This document shows, in pieces, positions 35,376 through 47,849 of a DNA stretch of 64,000 nt. The DNA lies in NCBI RefSeq assembly GCF_964340395.1, contig NC_135567.1:1850109-1914108 (forward strand). Reading direction: 5' to 3'. The translations under genes were made by a program, and so were the position numbers. The notes under the pieces were generated by a model, which made no database searches, was not told where the DNA came from, and saw only the letters and a list, made by a program, of their open reading frames with translations. Each line of letters starts with the position of its first letter. Position 1 is the first letter of the stretch. Source of the DNA: Glandiceps talaboti. Lineage: Eukaryota; Hemichordata; Enteropneusta; Spengelidae.

Positions 35376-35470
35376 TTTTGGCATAAAGGTTGTTTCCGAT
35401 GTGTGGCGTGTAACTTGGCCCTTAATATGAAGAACTACAAAGGCTATGACAAGATGCCGTATTGCCAAGC
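35376..35470 (+). CDS. Lasp: Lasp exon 2: rest of the LIM domain
   Basis: The acceptor TTTGTTTACAG ends at 35375; the donor GTAAGT starts at 35471 (phase 2). Residues 24-54 include FWHKGCFRC and end MPYCQ. They supply H26 and C29 of the first zinc site and C32, C35 and C53 of the second; the last ligand, H56, is in exon 3. All eight ligands (C5, C8, H26, C29; C32, C35, C53, H56) are present with LIM spacing, so the fold should be functional. The stretch [10 protein letters not shown] is strongly conserved in Lasp and nebulette. The intron before it is only 99 bp; the one after it is 7.16 kb. Confidence 0.96.
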
Positions 35471-35519
35471 GTAAGTACAATGTACTGTACACATTACTAT
35501 TACTAGTATATGTCAATTG

Positions 35520-36535
35520 TAAAGTGTAATTGGGGTGGGGGAGGGGGTAGATGGGGGAGGGGATTCGCATTGTTTTGTAATTTTCTGGTGCAATTGAATT
35601 TTATTCACCCGCAACTGATGACATCACGAGCCCCCCCCCCAACAGAATTTGAGAAACCAAAAAACAAGATACACTTGAGTGAGACTAGAGTGATTTTTTT
35701 TTCTATATAAGGCGTCCACTTGTAAATTGAATAAGGAAGTAGATAAGATAGTGGAAGTAAATGTTAGACTAAATACATGTACATCACATAAATAATATAA
35801 AATATACACTGAAGATACAGTTACTTAATTCTAAATTTAAATAGTTGTTGGATGATGGGAATTTAGATTAGTGTACAAGGCTAAGGTCATATTCTGATTG
35901 AGTGCACTATCCAAACGGAACAATATTTACATATGTGCATAAAATATTTTGTTACTTGCTGTGTTCCCAGAGTGTTATGTCGCATTCAGTTTTGTCAAAC
36001 CATTGTTTCTCTCAAATGTTTGTTATTATGATTCCTGCTGTGATTCTATACCACGCAATGTGGGTCATAACCTCACCATTTTTTCACTTGACACTTTCGA
36101 TATATTTTGATCTCTGACAGCTTAGTTATTTCATTGTGATTAGGGGTAGCTATGTATATGTCTATATTAGACTTATAGTGAGTGATGTGAATTGAATCTC
36201 CAGTACTAGACAAGTGTTCTCTCCACTATAGAGAAAGCACGGTACAAACACCATCCTTGCCATCTAGGTCTCCATAACAACTTCAAAAGTGTTCTACCGT
36301 CCTTGAGCTGTAGTAATCTTTGAATACCAAATCATAATAAGTTCACATGAGGAGAAATGCCTGATAGAGAATGTACATGTGTGTATATGCATTAAAATAA
36401 ACATGTCAGAGTTTGTTCCAGTGTTGAAGACATGTATATTATGTGTTGATCAGTATGCAAACAAATATGCAAATTATTAAGTTATTTATATATAAATTGA
36501 TATGCAAATTAGCCCCCCTTGAAAATAGATCAAAT
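35520..36535. other. left part of Lasp intron 2
   Basis: G/C homopolymer patches (35524-35560, 35632-35640) followed by AT-rich sequence. No regulatory element or exon recognised. Confidence 0.45.
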
Positions 36536-36549
36536 TAAACATGTCATTT

Positions 36550-39500
36550 GCTGTGATTGTAATGTATATACATACAGTTACTAGACTAACTAACTTGTTA
36601 TCAGTGATTTGTACTGTTTACTATAATTGTAATGTGTACATATAGTTACTAGACTAACTAACTTGTTATCAGTGATTAGTACTGTTTACTATAATTGTAA
36701 TGTGTATACACACAGTTACTAGACTAACTAACTTGTTATCAGTGATTAGTACTGTTTACTATAATTGTAATGTGTACATATAGTTACTAGACTAACTAAC
36801 ATGTTATCAGTGATTAGTACTGTTTACTATAATTGTAATGTGTATACATACAGTTACTAGACTAACTAACTTGTTATCAGTGATTAGTACTGTTTACTAT
36901 AATTGTAATGTGTATACATACAGTTACTAGACTAACTAACTTGTTATCAGTGATTAGTACTGTTTACTATAATTGTAATGTGTACATATAGTTACTAGAC
37001 TAACTAACATGTTATCAGTGATTTGTACTGTTTACTATAATTGTAATGTGTATACATACAGTTACTAGACTAACTAACTTGTTATCAGTGATTAGTACTG
37101 TTTACTATAATTGTAATGTGTATACATACAGTTACTAGACTAACTAACTTGTTATCAGTGATTAGTACTGTTTACTATAATTGTAATGTGTATACATACA
37201 GTTACTAGACTAACTAACATGTTATCAGTGATTAGTACTGTTTACTATAATTGTACTGTGTATACATACAGTTACTAGACTAACTAACTTGTTATCAGTG
37301 ATTTGTACTGTTTACTATAATTGTAATGTGTATACATACAGTTACTAGACTAACTAACTTGTTATCAGTGATTAGTACTGTTTACTATAATTGTAATGTG
37401 TATACATACAGTTACTAGACTAACTAACTTGTTATCAGTGATTTGTACTGTTTACTATAATTGTAATATGTATACACACAGTCACTAGACTAACTAACAT
37501 GTTATCAGTGATTTGTACTGTTTACTATAATTGTAATATGTATACACACAGTTACTAGACTAACTAACATGTTATCAGTGATTTGTACTGTTTACTATAA
37601 TTGTAATGTGTATACATACAGTTACTAGACTAACTAACATGTTATCAGTGATTTGTACTGTTTACTATAATTGTAATGTGTATACATACAGTTACTAGAC
37701 TAACTAACTTGTTATCAGTGATTAGTAGTTTACTATAATTGTAATGTGTATACATACAGTTACTAGACTAACTAACATGTTATCAGTGATTTGTACTGTT
37801 TACTATAATTGTAATGTGTATACACACAGTCACTAGACTAACTAACTTGTTATCAGTGATTAGTACTGTTTACTATAATTGTAATGTGTATACATACAGT
37901 TACTAGACTAACTAACATGTTATCAGTGATTAGTACTGTTTACTATAATTGTAATGTGTATACATACAGTTACTAGACTAACTAACTTGTTATCAGTGAT
38001 TAGTACTGTTTACTATAATTGTAATGTGTATACATACAGTTACTAGACTAACTAACTTGTTACCAGTGATTAGTACTGTTTACTATAATTGTAATGTGTA
38101 TACATACAGTTACTAGACTAACTAACTTGTTATCAGTGATTAGTACTGTTTACTATAATTGTAATGTGTATACATACAGTTACTAGACTAACTAACTTGT
38201 TATCAGTGATTAGTACTGTTTACTATAATTGTAATGTGTATACATACAGTTACTAGACTAACTAACTTGTTATCAGTGATTAGTACTGTTTACTATAATT
38301 GTAATATGTATACATACAGTTACTAGACTAACTAACTTGTTATCAGTGATTAGTACTGTTTACTATAATTGTACTGTGTATACATACAGTTACTAGACTA
38401 ACTAACTTGTTATCAGTGATTAGTACTGTTTACTATAATTGTAATGTGTATACATACAGTTACTAGACTAACTAACTTGTTATCAGTGATTAGTACTGTT
38501 TACTATAATTGTAATATGTATACATACAGTTACTAGACTAACTAACTTGTTATCAGTGATTAGTACTGTTTACTATAATTGTAATGTGTATACATACAGT
38601 TACTAGACTAACTAACTTGTTATCAGTGATTAGTACTGTTTACTATAATTGTAATGTGTATACATACAGTTACTAGACTAACTAACTTGTTATCAGTGAT
38701 TAGTACTGTTTACTATAATTGTAATGTGTATACATACAGTTACTAGACTAACTAACTTGTTATCAGTGATTTGTACTGTTTACTATAATTGTAATGTGTA
38801 TACATACAGTTACTAGACTAACTAACTTGTTATCAGTGATTAGTACTGTTTACTATAATTGTAATGTGTATACATACAGTTACTAGACTAACTAACTTGT
38901 TATCAGTGATTAGTACTGTTTACTATAATTGTAATGTGTATACATACAGTTACTAGACTAACTAACTTGTTATCAGTGATTTGTACTGTTTACTATAATT
39001 GTAATGTGTATACATACAGTTACTAGACTAACTAACTTGTTATCAGTGATTAGTACTGTTTACTATAATTGTAATATGTATACATACAGTTACTAGACTA
39101 ACTAACTTGTTATCAGTGATTTGTACTGTTTACTATAATTGTAATGTGTATACACACAGTTACTAGACTAACTAACTTGTTATCAGTGATTAGTACTGTT
39201 TACTATAATTGTAATGTGTATACATACAGTTACTAGACTAACTAACTTGTTATCAGTGATTAGTACTGTTTACTATAATTGTAATGTGTATACATACAGT
39301 TACTAGACTAACTAACTTGTTATCAGTGATTAGTACTGTTTACTATAATTGTAATGTGTATACATACAGTTACTAGACTAACTAACTTGTTATCAGTGAT
39401 TTGTACTGTTTACTATAATTGTAATATGTATACATACAGTTACTAGACTAACTAACATGTTATCAGTGATTAGTACTGTTTACTATAATTGTAATGTGTA

Positions 39501-42290
39501 TACATACAGTTACTAGACTAACTAACTTGTTATCAGTGATTAGTACTGTTTACTATAATTGTAATGTGTATACATACAGTTACTAGACTAACTAACTTGT
39601 TATCAGTGATTTGTACTGTTTACTATAATTGTAATGTGTATACATACAGTTACTAGACTAACTAACTTGTTATCAGTGATTAGTACTGTTTACTATAATT
39701 GTAATGTGTATACATACAGTTACTAGACTAACTAACTTGTTATCAGTGATTTGTACTGTTTACTATAATTGTAATATGTATACACACAGTCACTAGACTA
39801 ACTAACATGTTATCAGTGATTTGTACTGTTTACTATAATTGTAATATGTATACACACAGTTACTAGACTAACTAACATGTTATCAGTGATTTGTACTGTT
39901 TACTATAATTGTAATGTGTATACATACAGTTACTAGACTAACTAACTTGTTATCAGTGATTTGTACTGTTTACTATAATTGTAATGTGTATACATACAGT
40001 TACTAGACTAACTAACTTGTTATCAGTGATTTGTACTGTTTACTATAATTGTAATGTGTATACATACAGTTACTAGACTAACTAACATGTTATCAGTGAT
40101 TTGTACTGTTTACTATAATTGTAATGTGTATACACACAGTCACTAGACTAACTAACTTGTTATCAGTGATTAGTACTGTTTACTATAATTGTAATGTGTA
40201 TACATACAGTTACTAGACTAACTAACATGTTATCAGTGATTAGTACTGTTTACTATAATTGTAATGTGTATACATACAGTTACTAGACTAACTAACTTGT
40301 TATCAGTGATTAGTACTGTTTACTATAATTGTAATGTGTATACATACAGTTACTAGACTAACTAACTTGTTATCAGTGATTAGTACTGTTTACTATAATT
40401 GTAATATGTATACATACAGTTACTAGACTAACTAACTTGTTATCAGTGATTAGTACTGTTTACTATAATTGTACTGTGTATACATACAGTTACTAGACTA
40501 ACTAACTTGTTATCAGTGATTAGTACTGTTTACTATAATTGTAATGTGTATACATACAGTTACTAGACTAACTAACTTGTTATCAGTGATTAGTACTGTT
40601 TACTATAATTGTAATATGTATACACACAGTTACTAGACTAACTAACTTGTTATCAGTGATTTGTACTGTTTACTATAATTGTAATGTGTATACATACAGT
40701 TACTAGACTAACTAACTTGTTATCAGTGATTAGTACTGTTTACTATAATTGTAATGTGTATACATACAGTTACTAGACTAACTAACTTGTTATCAGTGAT
40801 TAGTACTGTTTACTATAATTGTAATGTGTATACATACAGTTACTAGACTAACTAACTTGTTATCAGTGATTAGTACTGTTTACTATAATTGTAATGTGTA
40901 TACATACAGTTACTAGACTAACTAACTTGTTATCAGTGATTTGTACTGTTTACTATAATTGTAATGTGTATACATACAGTTACTAGACTAACTAACTTGT
41001 TATCAGTGATTAGTACTGTTTACTATAATTGTAATGTGTATACACACAGTTACTAGACTAACTAACTTATCAGTGATTTGTACTGTTTACTATAATTGTA
41101 ATGTGTATACATACAGTTACTAGACTAACTAACTTGTTATCAGTGATTAGTACTGTTTACTATAATTGTAATGTGTATACATATAGTTACTAGACTAACT
41201 AACTTGTTATCAGTGATTTGTACTGTTTACTATAATTGTAATGTGTATACATACAGTTACTAGACTAACTAACTTGTTATCAGTGATTAGTACTGTTTAC
41301 TATAATTGTAATGTGTATACATACAGTTACTAGACTAACTAACTTGTTATCAGTGATTTGTACTGTTTACTATAATTGTAATGTGTATACATATAGTTAC
41401 TAGACTAACTAACTTGTTATCAGTGATTAGTACTGTTTACTATAATTGTAATGTGTATACATATAGTTACTAGACTATCTAACTTGTTATCAGTGATTAG
41501 TACTGTTTACTATAATTGTAATGTGTATAATACAGTTACTAGACTAACTAACTTGTTATCAGTGATTAGTACTGTTTACTATAATTGTAATGTGTATACA
41601 TATAGTTACTAGACTAACTAACTTGTTATCAGTGATTTGTACTGTTTACTATAATTGTAATGTGTATACATACAGTTACTAGACTAACTAACTTGTTATC
41701 AGTGATTTGTACTGTTTACTATAATTGTAATGTGTATACATACAGTTACTAGACTAACTAACTTGTTATCAGTGATTAGTACTGTTTACTATAATTGTAA
41801 TGTGTATACATACAGTTACTAGACTAACTAACTTGTTATCAGTGATTAGTACTGTTTACTATAATTGTAATGTGTATACATACAGTTACTAGACTAACTA
41901 ACTTGTTATCAGTGATTAGTACTGTTTACTATAATTGTAATGTGTATACACACAGTTACGAGACTAACTAACTTGTTATCAGTGATTTGTACTGTTTACT
42001 ATAATTGTAATGTGTATACATACAGTTACTAGACTAACTAACTTGTTATCAGTGATTTGCACTGTTTACTATAATTGTAATGTGTATACATACAGTTACT
42101 AGACTAACTAACTTGTTATCAGTGATTAGTACTGTTTACTATAATTGTAATGTGTATACATACAGTTACTAGACTAACTAACTTGTTATCAGTGATTAGT
42201 ACTGTTTACTATAATTGTAATGTGTATACATACAGTTACTAGACTAACTAACTTGTTATCAGTGATTTGTACTGTTTACTATGATTGTTT
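36550..42290. repeat. 70-bp minisatellite, about 82 copies, in Lasp intron 2
   Basis: The unit contains TTGTTATCAGTGATTAGTAC, TGTTTACTATAATTGTAATG, TGTATACATACAG and TTACTAGACTAACTAAC. Copies are nearly identical; recurring variants are TTGTAC/TAGTAC, CATGTT/CTTGTT, ACATACAG/ACACACAG and GTCACTAG. Variant order repeats: GTCACTAG units at 37481 and 37829 reappear at 39789 and 40139, an offset of about 2310 bp (33 units). The first units (36550-36780) include shorter ones lacking part of TATACATACAG. Confidence 0.97.
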
Positions 42291-42632
42291 ACTATTTTCT
42301 TCTGTGTGTACACTAACAAACTTTTATGATATGTTTTTGTTTACATATTAGTGACCAGGTATTCCCCTGCTGTCTTTGGTGTACAAATAAAACAAACCCT
42401 TTAGATTGCAAGTATTGTCTGATTGAATGAAGAAGATCCCTACTTAAGCATGCATGATTCATCAAAAATTAGGAAAAATAATTGTGATTTGGTACGTTTT
42501 GATTCTTATTTTGAGCACCACGGGTTGTCATGATGTAGAAAGACCAGGGTAAATAATCCACATTTTCTGTTCAAAGAAAATAACTTGGCTTGTGCATGGT
42601 ATAATAACAGACATGTGTTTTTATCTTTTTAG

Positions 42633-42717
42633 TCACTATCCGACTACCAAGTTCACTGCTGTGGCAGACACACCAGAAAATTTACGTCTAAAAAAACAGA
42701 GTGATATCATTAGTAAT
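42633..42717 (+). CDS. Lasp: Lasp exon 3: end of LIM and first nebulin repeat
   Basis: The acceptor TTATCTTTTTAG ends at 42632; the exon starts with the last base of Ala55 and continues [20 protein letters not shown] then KQSDIISN (to residue 83). H56 completes the LIM zinc site. [11 protein letters not shown] is the nebulin-repeat core of Lasp proteins, and the repeat's SxxxY motif spans the exon junction (S82 to Y86). The exon ends in phase 0 at donor GTAAGT. The last bases of this exon and the donor are amplified in tandem just downstream (see the 38/40-bp array). Confidence 0.96.
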
Positions 42718-43793
42718 GTAAGTATACCATATAACACAGAGTGATATCATTAGTAATGTAAGTATACCATATAACACACTGTGATATCATTAGTAATGTA
42801 AGTATACCATATAACACAGAGTGATATCATTAGTAATGTAAGTATACCATATAACACAGTGATATCATTAGTAATGTAAGTATACCATATAACACACAGT
42901 GATATCATTAGTAATGTAAGTATACCATATAACACAGTGATATCATTAGTAATGTAAGTATACCATATAACACAGTGATATCATTAGTAATGTAAGTATA
43001 CCATATAACACAGTGATATCATTAGTAATGTAAGTATACCATATAACACAGTGATATCATTAGTAATGTAAGTATACCATATAACACAGTGATATCATTA
43101 GTAATGTAAGTATACCATATAACACAGTGATATCATTAGTAATGTAAGTATACCATATAACACAGAGTGATATCATTAGTAATGTAAGTATACCATATAA
43201 CACAGAGTGATATCATTAGTAATGTAAGTATACCATAACACACTGTGATATCATTAGTAATGTAAGTATACCATATAACACACTGTGATATCATTAGTAA
43301 TGTAAGTATACCATATAACACAGTGATATCATTAGTAATGTAAGTATACCATATAACACACTGTGATATCATTAGTAATGTAAGTATACCATATAACACA
43401 GTGATATCATTAGTAATGTAAGTATACCATATAACACAGAGTGATATCATTAGTAATGTAAGTATACCATATAACACAGTGATATCATTAGTAATGTAAG
43501 TATACCATATAACACACTGTGATATCATTAGTAATGTAAGTATACCATATAACACAGTGATATCATTAGTAATGTAAGTATACCATATAACACAGTGATA
43601 TCATTAGTAATGTAAGTATACCATATAACACACTGTGATATCATTAGTAATGTAAGTATACCATATAACACAGTGATATCATTAGTAATGTAAGTATACC
43701 ATATAACACACTGTGATATCATTAGTAATGTAAGTATACCATATAACACACTGTGATATCATTAGTAATGTAAGTATACCATATAACACACAA
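42700..43793. repeat. 38/40-bp array copying the Lasp exon-3 end and splice donor
   Basis: The last 18 nt of exon 3 (AGTGATATCATTAGTAAT), the donor GTAAGT and the next bases (ATACCATATAACACA) are repeated. GTAAGT occurs at 42718 (the real donor) and 27 more times, the last at 43770, spaced 38 or 40 bp apart (one 36-bp class deletion at about 43230). In the exon frame the sequence after the real donor reads VSIPYNTE and then TGA at 42742-42744, so use of any downstream donor would introduce a premature stop. Confidence 0.97.
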
Positions 43794-43904
43794 ACATTTC
43801 AATATTTTTAGCTTTGAGCTTTTGATCTGTTTTGATTGACTATTGTCAGAATAAAAAGAAAATCATTGTTACAACTGACCACTAGGTGGCAGTATAACAG
43901 TCGT

Positions 43905-45432
43905 GGTTGACTAGTGTTAGCACTGAGCTAGTCTGATGTTAACATAGGACTGGTGTAGACATTAACCCTTCCAGTTGCTAACACATACTGGTGAGATGTT
44001 AGTGTCAGCCTAGTGTTAGCACTGAGCTAGTCTGGTGTTAACATAGGACTGGTGTAGACATTAACCCTTCCAGTTGCTAACACATACTGGTGAGGTGTTA
44101 GTGTCAGCCTAGTGTTAGCACTGAGCTAGTCTGGTGTTAACATAGGACTGGTACAGACATTAACCCTTCCAGTTGCTAACACATACTGGTGAGGTGTTGT
44201 GTCAGCCTAGTGTTAGCACTGAGCTAGTCTGGTGTTAACATAGGACTGGTACAGACATTAACCCTTCCAGTTGCTAACACATACTGGTGAGGTGTTAGTG
44301 TCAGCCTAGTGTTAGCACTGAGCTAGTCTGGTGTTAACATAGGACTGGTGTAGACATTAACCCTTCCAGTTACTAACACATACTGGTGAGGTGTTAGTGT
44401 CAGCCTAGCATTATCACTGAGCTAGTCTGGTACAGACATTAACCCTTCCAGTTGGTAACACATACTGGTGAGGTGTTAGTGTTAGCCTAGTGTTAGCACT
44501 GAGCTAGTCTGATGTTAACATAGGACTGGTGTAGACATTAACCCTTCCAGTTACTAACACATACTGGTGAGGTGTTAGTGTCAGCCTTGTGTTACCACTG
44601 AGCATGTCTGGTGTTAACATAGGACTGGTACAGACATTAACCCTTCCAGTTGCTAACACATACTGGTGAGGTGTTAGTGTCAGCCTAGTGTTAGCACTGA
44701 GCTAGTCTGGTGTTAACATAGGACTGGTACAGACATTAACCCTTCCAGTTGCTAACACATACTGGTGTAGTGTTAGTGTCAGCCTAGTGTTAGCACTGAG
44801 CATGTCTGGTGTTAACATAGGACTGGTGTAGACATTAACCCTTCCAGTTGCTAACACATACTGGTGAGGTGTTAGTGTCAGCCTAGTGTTAGCACTGAGC
44901 TAGTCTGGTGTTAACATAGGACTGGTGTAGACATTAACCCTTCCAGTTGGTAACACCTAGTGGTGAGGTGTTAGTACCAGCCTAGTGTTAGCACTGACCT
45001 AGTCTGGTGTTAACATAGGACTGGTACAGACATTAACCCTTCCAGTTGCTAACACATACTGGTGAGGTGTTAGTGTCAGCCTAGTGTTAGCACTGAGCTA
45101 GTCTGGTGTTAACATAGGACTGGTGTAGACATTAACCCTTCCAGTTGGTAACACCTAGTGGTGAGGTGTTAGTACCAGCCTAGTGTTAGCACTGACCTAG
45201 TCTGGTGTTAACATAGGACTGGTACAGACATTAACCCTTCCAGTTGCTAACACATACTGGTGAGGTGTTAGTGTCAGCCTAGTGTTAGCACTGAGCTAGT
45301 CTGATGTTAACATAGGACTGGTACAGACATTAACCCTTCCAGTTGCTAACACATACTGGTGAGGTGTTAGTGTCAGCCTAGTGTTAGCACTGAGTTAGTC
45401 TGGTGTTAACATAGGACTGGTGAAGACATTAA
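43905..45432. repeat. 99-bp minisatellite, about 15 copies, in Lasp intron 3
   Basis: The unit contains GCTAACACATACTGGTGAGG, TGTTAGTGTCAGCCTAGTG, TTAGCACTGAGCTAGTCTGG, TGTTAACATAGGACTGGTGT and AGACATTAACCCTTCCAGTT. One copy (about 44400-44450) has an internal deletion. A variant with ACCTAGTGGTGAGG and GTACCAGCC appears twice (about 44950 and 45153). Confidence 0.97.
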
Positions 45433-45852
45433 AGTGGCCATATCGTGGGTGAGGATTGGGTATTTCTTTTGGATTTTTGTTTTATAAAACAATTTTATCA
45501 TGGCTTCCTACATGTATTTGAAAAATCAATGTGAAGCAACATAGACTAAGTCTGTGTTTGTAACTCAATATATTGCAAAAGGTAAAAAGTGTGTCAAAAG
45601 TTATTGTACGTACGATAACAAAGATTTTACACATTGAGTATTATTATTATATACTTTATTGTCATGCTAAATTTATTAATTTTATTTATTAATCTTTTGC
45701 AATGGGTTGAGTTACAAAAAATGGACGTGGCATATGTTGTTTGACATTGATTTTTCAAGTAGAAATTAAACCATAATAAAATTGTTGTGGAAATTCAAAA
45801 TCCAAAATAAATCCTGTTATATTCAATCCTCATCCATATGGCCATTTTTATA
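45433..45852. mobile_element. foldback MITE, about 420 bp
   Basis: AGTGGCCATATCGTGGGTGA then GGATTG at the left is inverted at the right (CAATCCTCATCCATATGGCC). Inner arms also pair (AAAACAATTTTATCATGG against CCATAATAAAATTGTT; TTGAAAAATCAATG against CATTGATTTTTCAA; TTGTAACTCAATATATTGCA against TTGCAATGGGTTGAGTTACA). Arms of about 190 bp are diverged; no coding capacity. It abuts the 99-bp array exactly. Confidence 0.85.
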
Positions 45853-45984
45853 AAATTTGCTAACATATATTATATTACATATATTATATATTTATATTGG
45901 TATATTTAGCTCCGCTGTCAGCAAAAGCTGAAAGCGTAGCTTTAGGTATAGGTGGGTATTGAGGTATAGAGAGTAGAGTGAATC

Positions 45985-46318
45985 ATAGGTGTCCGTCAAA
46001 CTTTTATATTTTTACTATCTACTCCATAAGTGACAGTCGGAATTCTTCGATATTTGGTGTGCATGTTCCCTGGGGGGAGGCTATTCAGATTTGTTCATGC
46101 CAAGTTGATCTGTGCCATTTTCAATTTTTTATGATTTTTTTTCATAAAATGTCATTTTCATCAACTCCTTGAAAACCTTATTAGATTGCTTTGATATCTG
46201 GCGTGTTGATGCGCAGGGGGTAGCTTACTCAGATTTGTTAATTTCAAGTCAGCACATCCTCATTTTATTTTTTTATGATTTTTTTTTTGTAATTTGAAAA
46301 AAAAATGAATATGTTAAT
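45985..46318. repeat. dispersed repeat, inverted copy of 22990-23335
   Basis: Shares CATGTTCCCTGGGGGGAGGC, ATTTGTTAATTTC and ATGAATATGTTAATG with the complement of the 23-kb copy. Confidence 0.85.
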
Positions 46319-46329
46319 GAGCATAATGA

Positions 46330-47040
46330 CCGACGCCATATTGGAAATCAGTCGACGAGACTTTAAGTAAACTGCCACTTTTCAAAAGACACTATTGACG
46401 TCAAACAAGAAATGTAATATGTGCTATAGTCATAATTCTACGCATTGGGCGCCCAAATGACAAGCGTTTGTTCGAAACAGGGTTGTAAACTTCAAATCCA
46501 ATTCTGCACTCTTCTACATAATCAGCCAGTCCGCAACACCCTCATTTGCATACTCTATCCTGATTCGACCAGAAGCTGAAGGTGACCTCATTCGACCGAG
46601 CGATTTTCCACAGCAAGTATCTTGAGTATCAACACAGGACGTTCTTAGTACTCACTAAAATCACACTTCAGACCCACTATAAAAGTGTGATGTTTTCAGA
46701 TAACATGTAACTTGTGGTTAATTCTATATTGTCGTGCAATTTGGAATGACAGTGAACCAGAATTCAGACAACTTGCGTAAGGAAGGGCATGTCAGGCATG
46801 CGGTTGAAGTTTAAATATGGCCGACAGTTCACATGTAAAGTTAAACGACATGAACGTGTCTTGCCTTTCCAAAATGCAAATATTTGGCAAGTAAAAATAA
46901 TTAAAATAATTACAACTTTAATTTGGCTTCAGACTTTGCATTATGTTTTGCGTATCTTTCCCCGTTTTACATGTAAATCCGAAAAGGTTCTCTCTCATCA
47001 TGTCATCAGTGTCAGTGATCATACCGCGCGGGGTAGTCCT
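46330..47040. other. intronic spacer
   Basis: No exon, array or inverted repeat recognised. Short open frames lack domain features. Confidence 0.4.
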
Positions 47041-47047
47041 CGGGTGC

Positions 47048-47150
47048 ACGAGTCTGTATTACTGACTTGACTCTAAACACCGGAGGGGGAGGGACAATTG
47101 TCAGAATCGAGTCCCGAATTCCTCCGTATGCAAGCAGGACTACGTGCGGG
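47048..47150. repeat. compact inverted copy of the 33.9-34.5-kb repeat
   Basis: Contains TGACTTGACTCTAAACACCG and GGGACAATTGTCAGAATCGA then GTCCCG, the complements of the two outer parts of 33868-34462. Confidence 0.75.
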
Positions 47151-47328
47151 GCTGCTTTGGGTACGAGCGAAGTGAGGCATGTTGAGGTATTTTGTTGAGA
47201 ATTATAAATATTGCGAAATGTCAAGTACAAGGTTTAAATACAATGGAATGATGAAAAAAATGGCAGAGTCTGCTGACAGGCGCCGGTCACAAAAAACACT
47301 GTGAATTAAAATATCAGACGATGCACAT

Positions 47329-47849
47329 GTATGTATTAATCGCCGACAATCCACCCGTATGCACGAGGGACTAACCCGGAAGCAAGTCGTTGTCAGCCAT
47401 ACGTTACAGTGGTAACATTCAGAGTGTCATTATTCACAGAATTGTTGTTTTCGAGTGAAAACCCGTCTTGAATTGTATAACTCTAACAAATGAAGACATG
47501 TCAAGTTATATTTTGAAAGTTGTATCGCTAGTTTGAGACGATTTTCTCACGAACTATAGTACTATCGAGGCTTACTTGGAAGTAGTAGGACCTTCCAGTT
47601 CATCGGGAAGTTTAGCCAGTCCGATAATTCTTTCTGGTTTAGTTTACAACACTTTTGATCACGCAGATTTTGTTGTTGTGATGAAAAGAAATTAAAAAAA
47701 GATCATTTCAACCATTTCGTTGTGTTTTCTTTGTGAAAGGTAACCGAACATGAACGAGTGTTACCACTGTAACGTATGGCTGAGAATGACTCTCTTCCGG
47801 GTACTTGAGATTGTCGCCGTACGGAAACTAAGATGGCGATTAGTACATT
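47329..47849. mobile_element. foldback MITE, about 520 bp
   Basis: Left arm ATGTATTAATCGCCGACAAT, ACCCGGAA and CAGCCATACGTTACAGTGGT then AAC is inverted at the right (GTTACCACTGTAACGTATGG then CTGAGAATGAC; TTCCGGGT; GGCGATTAGTACAT). Arms of about 90-100 bp, with the most conserved 23 bp innermost. No coding capacity in the 330-bp centre. Confidence 0.85.

Noticed and set aside
36550-42290. CRISPR-like regular direct repeats
   Set aside because: Units are contiguous with no unique spacers, and the DNA is an intron of an animal gene.
42750-43749. Minus-strand repeated open frames in the 38/40-bp array
   Set aside because: Periodic translation of the array; the real signal is the plus-strand exon-3 donor.
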